Assembly (NCBI GenBank): GCA_026390815.1
Contig: JAPLFH010000029.1
Location: forward strand, 1 to 32,547
Length of the DNA stretch: 32,547 bases
Reading direction: 5' to 3'
Source: Ignavibacteriales bacterium
GTDB taxonomy: Bacteria; Bacteroidota; Ignavibacteria; Ignavibacteriales; SURF-24
A program made the translations under genes and the position numbers. Below the pieces are notes generated by a model. The model was not told where the DNA came from. It was given only the letters and a program-made list of their open reading frames with translations, and made no database searches. Positions 14,457 to 23,561 of this stretch are shown here, in pieces. The number at the start of each line of letters is the position of its first letter. Position 1 is the stretch's first letter.

Positions 14457-15599
14457 TCAAAAAAGTTTTTCGGCAAAATCCCGTGTTTGCCTGTCGCATT
14501 CAAATATCGTTTCCATATCGGGTGATCTATGATTTTCAATTTTATTTAATGATTCCTTAATAATTTCCGGTATCCGCAGGAAACTTATCTTTCCTGCTAA
14601 AAATTTAGCAACGGCAATTTCATTTGCTGCATTTAAAACGCATGGAGTTGTACCGCCTTGTTCCATTGCATCGTAAGCTAATTTCAGACACTCAAATTTT
14701 TCCAGGTTTGGTTCAAAGAAAGTCAGATTCTTTATTAATGGCAACTTTGTAACCACATGCCTGCTTCTTAATCTTTCAGGAAAAGAAAGAGCGTATTGAA
14801 TTGGAATCTTCATATCGGGTAAACTCATCTGCGCCTTTATTGAACCATCAATATATTCAACCATTGAATGAATAATTGATTGAGGGTGAACCACAACTTC
14901 AATTTTATTTCTGCTTAAACCGAACAACCAATTAGCCTCAATAACTTCAAGTCCTTTGTTCATCATCGAAGCACAATCGATTGTAATTTTGTTACCCATC
15001 TTCCAGTTTGGATGATTTAGTGCTTCCTTAACCGTAACTTTACTCAAAGCATCTTGATCCAGATTCAGAAAAGGTCCACCAGAAGCTGTGATGATTAACT
15101 TTTCAATTTCTTCAACTTTTTCTCCAACAATGCACTGAAAGATTGCACTATGTTCGGAATCAACCGGGATTATTTCTGCATTATATTTTTTTGCAAGTTT
15201 GGTTATTAGTTCGCCGGCGACTACCAATGTTTCTTTATTTGCAAGAGCAATTCTTTTACTAAGCTTAATTCCCTCAATTGTTGGTGCAAGACCGGCAAAA
15301 CCAACTAATGCGCTAACCAAAATATCGTAATTACCTCTTCTGGTTGATTCAACTAATCCTTCATCTCCACCAAGCACTTCACACTTACCGGCAAGATTTT
15401 GCCTAAGTTTAGATGCGGCTATTTCATCCTTAACTACAACAATAGATGGCTCAAATTCTTTTACCTGTTCTTCTATAAGTTGAATATTAGAATTTGCGGT
15501 TAAACCTTCAATCTTAAATTTATCCGGAAATGCCCTGATTACATTTAAGGTATTAACACCAATTGAACCCGTTGAACCGAGTATAAAAACTTTCTTCAT
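14457..15599 (-). CDS. dxr: 1-deoxy-D-xylulose 5-phosphate reductoisomerase
   Basis: Dxr converts 1-deoxy-D-xylulose 5-phosphate to 2-C-methyl-D-erythritol 4-phosphate with NADPH, the committed step of the MEP isoprenoid pathway in the cytoplasm. The protein (380 residues from ATG 15599) has the nucleotide-binding GSTGSIG at 8-14, LANKET at 119-124, the metal/substrate motif VDSEHSA at 146-152, ASGGPF at 172-177, NHPNWKMG at 195-202, MNKGLEVIEA at 213-222 and HPQSIIHS at 238-245. All catalytic motifs are intact and length is normal. A TTG six codons upstream is an alternative start but would lengthen the N-terminus beyond the family norm. It forms an operon with rseP. Confidence 0.96.
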   Translation of the reverse strand: MKKVFILGSTGSIGVNTLNVIRAFPDKFKIEGLTANSNIQLIEEQVKEFEPSIVVVKDEIAASKLRQNLAGKCEVLGGDEGLVESTRRGNYDILVSALVGFAGLAPTIEGIKLSKRIALANKETLVVAGELITKLAKKYNAEIIPVDSEHSAIFQCIVGEKVEEIEKLIITASGGPFLNLDQDALSKVTVKEALNHPNWKMGNKITIDCASMMNKGLEVIEANWLFGLSRNKIEVVVHPQSIIHSMVEYIDGSIKAQMSLPDMKIPIQYALSFPERLRSRHVVTKLPLIKNLTFFEPNLEKFECLKLAYDAMEQGGTTPCVLNAANEIAVAKFLAGKISFLRIPEIIKESLNKIENHRSPDMETIFECDRQTRDFAEKLF

Positions 15600-15617
15600 T
15601 ATTAAATTATTTTTCAA

Positions 15618-15948
15618 TCAAAAGTTAGCTAAGATTCGTTTCTTAATCAATGTTAAAGATAATGATTGCAAAGTTGATAATTTTAACAAGAATTATGAAG
15701 AAGTAATTCTTTACAAAGGATTTGGCAGAAGTCAAATCACAACCGGAAAATTCTAAAATCCAATACCTCATTGTGGGATCAAAATCCAAATAAAATCTAA
15801 ATTCCAAATACTAATTTCTAATTTTCAAATCCCAATTTCCAATTTTCAAATCCCAATCATCAGTCTATAAGCGGTTTATGTTTGAGATTTTAATATTGAC
15901 ATTCCTTTGATCCAGCTAAGCTGGATTGGCAATTGTTATTTTGAACTT
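15618..15948. other. AT-rich spacer with tandem CAAATCCCAAT motif
   Basis: No gene is visible between dxr and the four-helix membrane protein. The sequence contains a 17-bp direct repeat, AATTTTCAAATCCCAAT, at 15820-15836 and 15841-15857, and further degenerate TTCCAA/AAATCC motifs from about 15756. This is simple-sequence spacer material of the kind also seen at 7466-7620. The start region of dxr and its promoter should lie at the left edge of this stretch. Confidence 0.55.
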
Positions 15949-16437
15949 CTAAAAGAATCTGTGTGTAATTGCCAGCAGAAAATTTATCAGGACTAAAATG
16001 TTAATGACAGTTACAATCTTCCATAAACCACGCAGCTTTTCATAAAAAGATGGTAGAAGTTCAACTGAAGATTCAAAATCATCGCTCAATTCCGTCCTTA
16101 CTTTTTTTGCTTTTGGAATTAAAACGGCAAAAGTTAATATGATAAGAATTACCATTATAACTTGCTTGGTTGCCAACCAGTGATTTACTGAGAATTGAAA
16201 GAATGAATAATATGGTAGTACAGAAATTAAAATTATTCCTGTAATCAAAATTCCAGTCATTCCAATTATACCAGTTGTATTTGTTAGTTTTAAGTATACT
16301 GAAAGTAATTTGCGTTCACCAGATTTTCCTTTAGAAGCTGAAATGAATTGACGAAGGATTAAATCGGCAGGTAGCAGGCTTAACCAAATAACTGCGGAAA
16401 GAATATGAACAACTAATAGAATAGCCTGAAGTGTCAT
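15949..16437 (-). CDS. Four-helix integral membrane protein (DUF2269/CopD-like)
   Basis: This 162-residue protein has four predicted membrane helices, near 4-26, 52-77, 90-110 and 138-158. The first contains a conserved-looking histidine in LLVVHILSAVIWLS, a pattern shared with DUF2269 and CopD-type proteins that may bind haem or copper. The fourth ends NFLLAITHRF. I cannot assign a function. The start ATG at 16437 is preceded by AAGGAA. The gene stands alone on the minus strand, with the acyltransferase gene diverging from it 274 bp away. Confidence 0.6.
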   Translation of the reverse strand: MTLQAILLVVHILSAVIWLSLLPADLILRQFISASKGKSGERKLLSVYLKLTNTTGIIGMTGILITGIILISVLPYYSFFQFSVNHWLATKQVIMVILIILTFAVLIPKAKKVRTELSDDFESSVELLPSFYEKLRGLWKIVTVINILVLINFLLAITHRFF

Positions 16438-16711
16438 GAAAATTCCTTTAATGAATTTATAATAAAATTTTATTTAAAAATAAGCATTATGAAAATGAAA
16501 ATCTTCTTATTAATTTGCGTTCGGGTATTTAAGCTATCAGTTGTTTGTAATCTGAATTTGGTTTCCGAAAATAAATCTGGTCTTCATTTGTTAAATTGTT
16601 GAATTGCTAAATTGTTTTAAGATTTATATTGATGTTGTTTCTATCTTCCGGAAAAAGATCATTCATAATAAAAGACCATAAAACTTTTTCAAATTAAATA
16701 TTGAGATAACC

Positions 16712-17830
16712 TTGGAAAAGAAAAGGCTGCTATTTATCGATTTGCTACGTGGCTGGGCTCTGCTTGTAATGATTGAGGTTCACGTCTTTAACGCAATGTT
16801 ACAACCGACTATCAGAGCTTCGGGATGGTGGTCCATTCTTAATTTTATCAATGGACTGGTGGCTCCCTCATTCTTATTTATCTCCGGTTTTGCGTTTATG
16901 ATAGCAAGCCAGCGGAAGCTAAACGATTTTAAGAAATTCAAATTTGATTTCTGGCGCCAGATTGGAAGAATATTTTTAATCTGGGGAGTTGGTTATTCTC
17001 TTCACATTCCATTTTTGTCCTTACAGAAAATTAAAGCGGAAGCCACTCCGGAACTAATGCGGCAATTCTATGCGGTTGATGTTTTGCAATGCATCGTATT
17101 CGGTTTATTGATGATGTTTCTTCTCCGCCTGATTATTAAAAAAGAAAAAATTTATAACATAATAATCTCTTCCCTTGCTTTTGTTTTTGCTGGCGTAGCC
17201 CCATTTGTTGATAAGATTGATTTCACTCAATGGATGCCATTACCCATTGCTGACTATTTTAACTCAGTTCATGGTTCTTTATTTCCACTATTTCCGTGGT
17301 TAGGATTTATGCTTGCTGGCGGAGTTATGAGTTCAATTTATATGAAGGTGAAAAATGAAAATCGTGAAGAGAAATTTCTAAAAAAATATTTATGGGGCGG
17401 AGTTGCTGCAACTGTAATTGGGATTGTAGTTTTAACTATTGATCCAATTCCAAACTTAAAACCACATCCATCTTTTTTTCTTGAACGGTTAGGAATTGTG
17501 GTTTTATTGTTGATTGGGCTTAGATATTATGAGAAATGGCGCAACACCCATAAATCATTTGTACTTGATGTTGGGCGGGAATCGCTATTAGTTTACTGGC
17601 TGCATCTACAAGTGATTTATAGAAAAATTTGGAATGGCAGGAGTTTAGAAGAAATTATTAATAACCACTTAAATGTGCTTGAGGCATTCTCAGCCACAAT
17701 CCTGCTTGCAATTCTTATGATTGTTACAGCAATTATTTGGGGAAAGTTTAAGAAAATTTTTAAGAAAGAAGCACAGGTTGTTGTGGTTAGCACTGTTTTG
17801 ATAGTAATACTCTGGCTCCTTGTAAAATAG
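16712..17830 (+). CDS. DUF1624/HGSNAT-like membrane acyltransferase
   Basis: This 372-residue polytopic protein begins with LLFIDLLRGWALLVMIEVHV, the signature opening of the heparan-alpha-glucosaminide N-acetyltransferase catalytic (DUF1624) family and of related acyltransferase 3 proteins. About ten membrane helices follow, with APSFLFISGFAFMIA, SLFPLFPWLGFMLAGGVM and SLLVYWLHLQVIY matching conserved helices of that group. It would transfer acyl groups across the inner membrane to a glycan or lipid; the acceptor is unknown. The likely start is TTG at 16712, since no earlier ATG exists and the motif begins at residue 6. It converges on the flavoenzyme gene with 14 bases between stops. Confidence 0.8.
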   Translation: MEKKRLLFIDLLRGWALLVMIEVHVFNAMLQPTIRASGWWSILNFINGLVAPSFLFISGFAFMIASQRKLNDFKKFKFDFWRQIGRIFLIWGVGYSLHIPFLSLQKIKAEATPELMRQFYAVDVLQCIVFGLLMMFLLRLIIKKEKIYNIIISSLAFVFAGVAPFVDKIDFTQWMPLPIADYFNSVHGSLFPLFPWLGFMLAGGVMSSIYMKVKNENREEKFLKKYLWGGVAATVIGIVVLTIDPIPNLKPHPSFFLERLGIVVLLLIGLRYYEKWRNTHKSFVLDVGRESLLVYWLHLQVIYRKIWNGRSLEEIINNHLNVLEAFSATILLAILMIVTAIIWGKFKKIFKKEAQVVVVSTVLIVILWLLVK

Positions 17831-17844
17831 AGTCCTGGAATGAA

Positions 17845-18795
17845 CTATTCAATGGAAGTCAAATTTTTATAAGCTTCATCGAATTCAATTAGTAATTGCT
17901 GAAATAATTCCTCAACAGTCGGAATATTTTTTATCAACCCGGCGCCTTGTCCTGCTTCCATCATTCCCTCGTTTTCGTCTCCTTCAAAAATGCCAAGCCG
18001 TTCTCTTTTCTTGCCGAGTAATTCTTTCAGTTCTTCTTCGGAGGCACCTTTTTTTTCAACTTCAAGAATTCGTTTTGTAAATTCATTCTTAAGAAGGCGC
18101 ACCAATCCAATTTTTTTCAGGATTAAAGTTGTGTCATTGTCTTTAGCTTCAACAATTTTCTTTTTATAATTCGGATGGGCTGAAGATTCCATAGTTACCG
18201 CGAACCTTGTTCCCATTTGTACACCTTTAGCACCAAGCGATAGTGATGCAAGAATTCCTCTTCCATTAACAATTCCACCAGCAGCAATCACCGGAATTTT
18301 AACTGCATCTGCGAGCATGGGAATTAAATTGAAAATTGTTATTTCATCAATTCCGTTATGTCCGCCTGCTTCAACTCCTTCGCCAACAACGGCATCGCAG
18401 CCTACGCTTTCAGCTTTAATAGCGTACTTTGTCGAGGGAACAACATGAACCACTTTAACTTTCTTGCTTTTTAACTTATCAATAAATTTTCCTGGGTGAC
18501 CTGCCGATGTAAAGACTATTTGAATATTTTCATCAATTACCGTTTGAACTAATTCTGAGGCATCTTCTCTGCGCAAGGGAATGTTCACTCCAAAAGGATT
18601 TTCAGTCGCCGCTTTGCATTTTTGAATGTGTTCTTTTAGTAGTTCAGTTTTCATAGAACCGGAACCAATTAAACCCAATCCACCGCAATTAGAAACAGCG
18701 GAAGCCAAGCGCCAACCGGAAACCCAAACCATTCCAGCCTGTATTACTGGATATTTAATATTGAATAATTCTGTTACTTCATTACTGATTTTCAT
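17845..18795 (-). CDS. Nitronate monooxygenase / FabK-like FMN enzyme
   Basis: This 316-residue TIM-barrel flavoprotein belongs to the nitronate monooxygenase / 2-nitropropane dioxygenase group. Seen motifs are YPVIQAGMVWVSG at the N-terminus, NCGGLGLIG, NPFGVNIPL, the phosphate-binding IPVIAAGGIVNGRGI and GAKGVQMGTRF, and the active-site segment GEGVEAGGHNG with H146. The C-terminus carries GMMEAGQGAGLI, common in this group. The family includes nitronate-oxidising enzymes and the enoyl-ACP reductase FabK; sequence alone does not separate them here, so substrate is left open. The ATG start lacks a clear ribosome binding site. No fatty-acid synthesis genes are adjacent, so FabK function is not supported by context. 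Confidence 0.82.
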   Translation of the reverse strand: MKISNEVTELFNIKYPVIQAGMVWVSGWRLASAVSNCGGLGLIGSGSMKTELLKEHIQKCKAATENPFGVNIPLRREDASELVQTVIDENIQIVFTSAGHPGKFIDKLKSKKVKVVHVVPSTKYAIKAESVGCDAVVGEGVEAGGHNGIDEITIFNLIPMLADAVKIPVIAAGGIVNGRGILASLSLGAKGVQMGTRFAVTMESSAHPNYKKKIVEAKDNDTTLILKKIGLVRLLKNEFTKRILEVEKKGASEEELKELLGKKRERLGIFEGDENEGMMEAGQGAGLIKNIPTVEELFQQLLIEFDEAYKNLTSIE

Positions 18796-18961
18796 ATTGT
18801 ATAGGTTCTTTTTCTTTGCGAATCTAAATAAAAAACTTTTAACCTCAAAAGAAGATGTTTGCTTTAACCGGAAATCTACTTATCGTTTTATCTGGTTTGA
18901 TATTCACAACCCTTTTTAGTAGTTTTACCTCAAAATTTTTTACATAATCACGGATAGTTTA

Positions 18962-19939
18962 TTGCGGGCAATAATACCTGTTGCGGGATTTGGAAGCAGA
19001 TTAAAACCTCATACTTATTCAATTCCCAAAGTGCTTCTTAATGTTGGTGGAAAACCAATTTTAGGACATATAATTGAAAAACTTCTTCACGAAGGTATTC
19101 AGAAAGCTACTTTTGTTATTGGTCATTTAGGAGAAATGGTTAAAGAATTTATTATAAAAACTTATCCTGAACTTCAAGCGGATTTTGTGGAGCAGAAAGA
19201 AATGCAGGGTTTGGGACACGCTATTTATATGGCTGTTCCTACTTTTGATGATAAGGAAATTTTTATAATTCTTGGCGATACTGTTTTTGATGTTAACATT
19301 ACTGATGTATTTAAAAATAAACAAACTGCATTGGGTGTAAAAACAGTTGAAGATCCGAGCAGATTTGGAGTTGCTGTTGTAGAAAATGGCTTTATAATAA
19401 AACTTGTAGAAAAACCGAAGCAACCAATTTCTAAACTTGCACTTGTTGGATTGTATTATATTTCAAATGCAGACAAGCTTGTTAAATCATTAGAAGATCT
19501 TATTAAAAGAGATATTAGAACAAAAGATGAATTACAATTAACGGATGCTTTACAACTTATGCTTGATGCAGGTGAAAAGATAACAACTTTTCCTGTAGAT
19601 GGTTGGTTCGATTGCGGAAAACCTGAAACATTACTTTCAACTAATCAGCATATATTAAATCAGGATAGTACACATACAGATTTGAAAGGAGTAGTAATTA
19701 ACAGTCCTGTTTATATTGCACCGAGCGCAATTGTAAAAAATTCTGTCATCGGACCCTTTACAACAATTTCTGAAGGTTGTGTAATAATTGATAGTATTAT
19801 CAGGAATTCGATCTTAGGCGACAATTCACATGTTGAAAAAGCCATGCTCGAAGATTCTATTATTGGAAATTCTTCAATTGTAAAAGGCAATTATAAAAGG
19901 TTAAATGCCGGGGATTCATCAGAAATAGAATTTTTTTAA
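18962..19939 (+). CDS. Sugar-1-phosphate nucleotidyltransferase with beta-helix tail
   Basis: This 325-residue enzyme would join a sugar 1-phosphate to a nucleotide, giving an NDP-sugar for envelope glycans. The N-terminal MRAIIPVAGFGSRLKPHT contains the G-x-G-x-R nucleotide loop (9-13), followed by IPKVLLNVGGKPIL with K23, and the metal-site ILGDTVF with D106. The C-terminal 240-315 carries left-handed beta-helix repeats (YIAPSAIVKNSVIGPFTTI, SIIRNSILGDNSHV). This architecture fits glucose-1-phosphate thymidylyl- or uridylyltransferase-like proteins; specificity is not decidable. The start is TTG at 18962, as the loop begins almost at once and there is no ATG. It precedes metK by 95 bp on the same strand. 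Confidence 0.85.
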   Translation: MRAIIPVAGFGSRLKPHTYSIPKVLLNVGGKPILGHIIEKLLHEGIQKATFVIGHLGEMVKEFIIKTYPELQADFVEQKEMQGLGHAIYMAVPTFDDKEIFIILGDTVFDVNITDVFKNKQTALGVKTVEDPSRFGVAVVENGFIIKLVEKPKQPISKLALVGLYYISNADKLVKSLEDLIKRDIRTKDELQLTDALQLMLDAGEKITTFPVDGWFDCGKPETLLSTNQHILNQDSTHTDLKGVVINSPVYIAPSAIVKNSVIGPFTTISEGCVIIDSIIRNSILGDNSHVEKAMLEDSIIGNSSIVKGNYKRLNAGDSSEIEFF

Positions 19940-20034
19940 GTTAAGCAGAAACAAAGGTGTTAGAATAAAAATCAAATCTTCAGCCTGCGCCTTGGTTTTA
20001 AATCAGAATTAGAAACAAATATAGGAATAGACAA

Positions 20035-21177
20035 ATGTCATATCTCTTCACATCAGAATCAGTATCCGAAGGACATCCGGATAAAGTTGCAGATCAAATT
20101 TCGGATGGAGTTCTGGATGCAATTTATGCACAAGATCCTTATGCTCGTGTTGCCTGCGAAACATTCGTAACAACTGGATTGGTTTTAGTCGGCGGTGAAA
20201 TTACAACCAAAGCTTATGTGGATATCCAGGATGTTGCAAGAAAGACAGTGGAAAAAATTGGATATACTTCAGCAGATTATAAATTCGATTCGGAATCCTG
20301 CTCAGTTCTAAATGCCATTCATTCACAATCTCCGGATATTGCAATGGGAGTTGATAAAGGTGGTGCCGGCGACCAGGGAATTATGTTCGGTTATGCTTGT
20401 ACACAAACTCCGGAATTAATGCCGATGCCAATTATGTATGCGCATAAATTAGTTAAAAAATTAGCCGATATTAGAAGAGCTAAAGATGGAACAATGTCTT
20501 ACCTAAGACCCGATGCAAAATCCCAGGTTACAATTGAATATGATGACAACAATGTTGTAAAAAGAGTTGATACTGTTGTAATTTCAACTCAGCACGATGG
20601 TGATGCAAGCCAAAAAAGAATTAAAGAAGACTGCATTGAATATGTAATTAAAAAAATTATTCCCGCAGAATTTCTTGATAAAAAAACAAAGTACTTTGTT
20701 AATCCAACAGGTAGATTTGAAATTGGCGGACCGCATGGTGATAGCGGGTTAACCGGTCGAAAAATTATTGTTGATACCTATGGCGGATGGGCTCCACATG
20801 GTGGCGGTGCATTCTCTGGTAAAGATCCTTCTAAAGTTGATAGGAGTGCTACTTACGCAGCAAGACACATTGCAAAAAATGTTGTTGCCGCAAAATTAGC
20901 AACAGAGTGTTTAGTTCAGGTTGCGTATGCAATTGGTATTGCACAACCGGTTTCTGTGTTTGTCCGGACAAACGGCACAGGAGTTATTCCGGATAAAGAA
21001 ATTTCTAAAATGATTATGAAAGAAGTTGATCTTACTCCCAAAGGAATTATAGAGCGATTGAAACTTAGAAAACCAATTTACCAAAAAACAGCAGCATACG
21101 GCCACTTTGGTAGAAGCGATAAAGATTTCACCTGGGAAAAATTGGAATTGGTTCCTCTGTTTAAGAAATATGCTTAG
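20035..21177 (+). CDS. metK: S-adenosylmethionine synthase
   Basis: MetK makes S-adenosylmethionine from methionine and ATP. The 380-residue protein has [14 protein letters not shown] (11-24), the loop [13 protein letters not shown] (109-121), and the core [18 protein letters not shown] (226-243). Length and motifs are complete. The start is ATG at 20035; a weak AGGAAT lies upstream. I looked for a SAM riboswitch in the 95-bp leader and saw none. The gene is followed by ahcY on the same strand, so the pair links synthesis of the methyl donor with removal of its product. Confidence 0.97.
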   Translation: MSYLFTSESVSEGHPDKVADQISDGVLDAIYAQDPYARVACETFVTTGLVLVGGEITTKAYVDIQDVARKTVEKIGYTSADYKFDSESCSVLNAIHSQSPDIAMGVDKGGAGDQGIMFGYACTQTPELMPMPIMYAHKLVKKLADIRRAKDGTMSYLRPDAKSQVTIEYDDNNVVKRVDTVVISTQHDGDASQKRIKEDCIEYVIKKIIPAEFLDKKTKYFVNPTGRFEIGGPHGDSGLTGRKIIVDTYGGWAPHGGGAFSGKDPSKVDRSATYAARHIAKNVVAAKLATECLVQVAYAIGIAQPVSVFVRTNGTGVIPDKEISKMIMKEVDLTPKGIIERLKLRKPIYQKTAAYGHFGRSDKDFTWEKLELVPLFKKYA

Positions 21178-21277
21178 TTATTAAATTGCTAAAAACATTA
21201 AACAGTAATTCCATATAGTAAAATTGTTGAATTTAAAATAGAAAAAAGTTTAGTAAATAAAAGAATTGGAGAATTGA

Positions 21278-22555
21278 ATGGATTACAAACCTGGTAAATA
21301 CAAAGTTCGGAATTTAAAACTTGCTGCAGATGGCAGAATGAAGATTGAATGGGCGGAATCGAGAATGCCAGTAATGATGGCGTTGAGAGAAAAATACCGG
21401 AAGACTAAACCGCTAAAAGGTTATAAGATTGCCGGCTGTCTACACGTAACAAAGGAAACCGCTGTGTTGATTGAAACATTAGCAATTGCCGGTGCAAAAG
21501 TAAGTTGGAGCGGTTGTAACCCGCTTTCAACTCAAGATGAAATTGCTGCAGCTTTGGCTAAAAATGGAATTGAAATTTATGCATGGCATGGAATGAGCGT
21601 AAAAGAATTCTATTGGTGTATCGAAAGAACGCTTGATATGAAACCAAATCTAACTCTTGATGATGGAGCGGATCTAATTTTTACTGTTCACAATAAATAT
21701 CGCGACCTGGTAAAAAATATTATTGGCGGAACTGAAGAAACTACCACAGGCGTTCATCGCTTGCGTGCTATGGCTGCTGATAAAAAACTACTTTACCCGG
21801 TTATTGCAGTTAATGATGCAGAAACCAAATGGGATTTTGATAACGTTTATGGAACAGGTCAATCTTCTATTGATGGTATTCTTAGAGCCACATCTGTTTT
21901 GATTGCTGGTAAGAATTTTGTAGTTGCAGGTTACGGACATTGCGGTAAAGGTTGTGCAGCAAGAGCAAAAGGTTTAGGTGCAAATGTAATCGTTACGGAA
22001 GTTAAACCAACCGCGGCTCTTAAAGCAACTCTCGAAGGTTATTCTGTTTTAACAATGGATGAAGCAGCAAAGGTTGGCGATATTTTTATTACTGCTACCG
22101 GAGTTAAGGATGTAATTGTAAAACGTCATTTCGAAAAAATGAAAGAAGGTGCAATAATTTGTAATACCGGACATTACGACTGCGAAATTAATATTAAAGA
22201 ATTAGATGCAGTTTCCAAATCAAAGAGAACTGTCCGTGCAAACAACGAAGAATATACTCTTAAAAATGGCAAGAAGATTTATCTTTTAGCTCAAGGTAGG
22301 TTGGTAAACCTTGCTGCCGCAGAAGGTCATCCATCTGAAGTTATGGATATGTCTTTTGCTAATCAGTTTATGTCTCAATTAAGATTGGTTAATTTAGATA
22401 AGCAGGGTGCTCTTCTGGATGCCGATGTTTACGATATTCCCGTAGAACAGGATCAGGAAATTGCCACTGTAAAACTTTCAACCATGGGATTCAAAATTGA
22501 TAAACTTTCTAATGAACAGAAAAAATATATGGACGATTACTCGGCGGGGACATAA
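21278..22555 (+). CDS. ahcY: Adenosylhomocysteinase, short-C-terminus type
   Basis: AhcY hydrolyses S-adenosylhomocysteine to adenosine and homocysteine, relieving inhibition of methyltransferases. The 425-residue protein has TEETTTGVHRL (152-162), the dinucleotide motif GYGHCGKG (218-225), CNTGHYDCEI and HPSEVMDMSF (351-360). The C-terminus ends KLSNEQKKYMDDYSAGT. It lacks the KPDHYRY-type tail that closes over the NAD site in mammalian and many bacterial enzymes. This resembles the shorter Thermotoga/archaeal type. GGAG precedes the ATG. It lies 100 bp after metK and ends at a strong terminator, so the two are probably one transcript. Confidence 0.96.
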   Translation: MDYKPGKYKVRNLKLAADGRMKIEWAESRMPVMMALREKYRKTKPLKGYKIAGCLHVTKETAVLIETLAIAGAKVSWSGCNPLSTQDEIAAALAKNGIEIYAWHGMSVKEFYWCIERTLDMKPNLTLDDGADLIFTVHNKYRDLVKNIIGGTEETTTGVHRLRAMAADKKLLYPVIAVNDAETKWDFDNVYGTGQSSIDGILRATSVLIAGKNFVVAGYGHCGKGCAARAKGLGANVIVTEVKPTAALKATLEGYSVLTMDEAAKVGDIFITATGVKDVIVKRHFEKMKEGAIICNTGHYDCEINIKELDAVSKSKRTVRANNEEYTLKNGKKIYLLAQGRLVNLAAAEGHPSEVMDMSFANQFMSQLRLVNLDKQGALLDADVYDIPVEQDQEIATVKLSTMGFKIDKLSNEQKKYMDDYSAGT

Positions 22556-22578
22556 TAACTAGCCAAAAAAGAAAAAAT

Positions 22579-22607
22579 AAAAATCCCCTCCGCAAGATGG
22601 GATTTTT
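22579..22607 (+). terminator. Rho-independent terminator after ahcY
   Basis: AAAAATCCC (22579-22587) pairs with GGGATTTTT (22599-22607) around an 11-base loop, and the T-run continues to 22611. It starts 24 bases after the ahcY stop. It separates the SAM-cycle genes from dapA. Confidence 0.88.
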
Positions 22608-22669
22608 TTTTATTAATAGAAAAAAAGTTTTTATAAATGTATCTTTAAAGTAATTAGGGAGGAAAGAAA

Positions 22670-23551
22670 ATGTTTACTGGTGTAGGAACTGCTATAATAA
22701 CACCATTTGATGAAAACTATAATGTTGATTACGTATCACTCCGTAAGATCGTCAACTTTCAAGTTGAAAGCGGAATTGACGCAATAATTGTTCTTGGAAC
22801 AACAGGTGAAGCACCGGTTATTGATCTTATAGAAAGAGAAAAAATTATTTCTACAGTTGTTGAAGAAGTAAATGGAAAAACTAAAGTTATAGTTGGAACC
22901 GGAACAAACGATACACGAAATGCTGTTGAACTGAATAAAACCGCCGAAAAATTTAACGTAGATGGATTACTGATCGTGAATCCATATTACAACAAAGGTA
23001 CGCAGGAAAGTTTACTAACTCATTATAAATATATTTCTGAAAGAACCAATCTGCCAATTATGCTTTACAATGTTCCATCCCGTACTGGAATGAATCTATT
23101 GCCAGAAACTGCAGTTAAGATTCATGAACAATGCAGCAACATTACTTCAATTAAAGAAGCGAGCGGAAATATTTCACAGATTGCACACCTCTTTTCTATT
23201 AAACCTGATTCGTTTAAAGTTTACTCCGGAAATGATGACCAAACATTACCAATTATGGCAATGGGAGGAGCTGGCGTAATTTCTGTTTTTTCTAATGCTT
23301 ATCCTGCTGAAGCAAAGAAACTAAGTGATGCAATAATACAAGGAGATTATAAACAAGCGCAAGCGTTTAGCAATAAATATTTACGGATGATGAACCTGTT
23401 GTTTGTTGAAACAAATCCAAGCCCAATTAAATTTGTTATGAGCGAACTTGGATACTGCAAAAATATTTTGCGTCTTCCACTCGAGCCGGTATTGGAGAAA
23501 ACAAAAATGATTCTGCAGGAAGAAATGGAAAAATATAAACCGAATAACTAA
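22670..23551 (+). CDS. dapA: 4-hydroxy-tetrahydrodipicolinate synthase
   Basis: DapA condenses pyruvate with aspartate 4-semialdehyde, the first step unique to diaminopimelate and lysine synthesis. The 293-residue class I aldolase has VLGTTGEAPVI (41-51, T44-T45), YYNKG with Y107, LYNVPSRTGMNL with Y133 and R138, and the Schiff-base lysine K162 in SIKEASGN. All catalytic residues are present. A strong GGGAGGAAAG ribosome binding site precedes the ATG. dapB begins ten bases after its stop, so they are cotranscribed. Confidence 0.97.
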   Translation: MFTGVGTAIITPFDENYNVDYVSLRKIVNFQVESGIDAIIVLGTTGEAPVIDLIEREKIISTVVEEVNGKTKVIVGTGTNDTRNAVELNKTAEKFNVDGLLIVNPYYNKGTQESLLTHYKYISERTNLPIMLYNVPSRTGMNLLPETAVKIHEQCSNITSIKEASGNISQIAHLFSIKPDSFKVYSGNDDQTLPIMAMGGAGVISVFSNAYPAEAKKLSDAIIQGDYKQAQAFSNKYLRMMNLLFVETNPSPIKFVMSELGYCKNILRLPLEPVLEKTKMILQEEMEKYKPNN

Positions 23552-23561
23552 TTGGTGCAAT

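Noticed and set aside
16489-16602. 37-codon plus-strand small frame with hydrophobic start (MKMKIFLLIC)
   Set aside because: Looks a little like a signal peptide, but there is no ribosome binding site, and its 3' half runs into the AAATTGTTGAATTG spacer repeat. Probably chance.
19940-20034. SAM or SAH riboswitch ahead of metK
   Set aside because: The 95-bp leader shows none of the helices or conserved bases of known SAM riboswitch classes, and the spacer before ahcY likewise shows no SAH motif.
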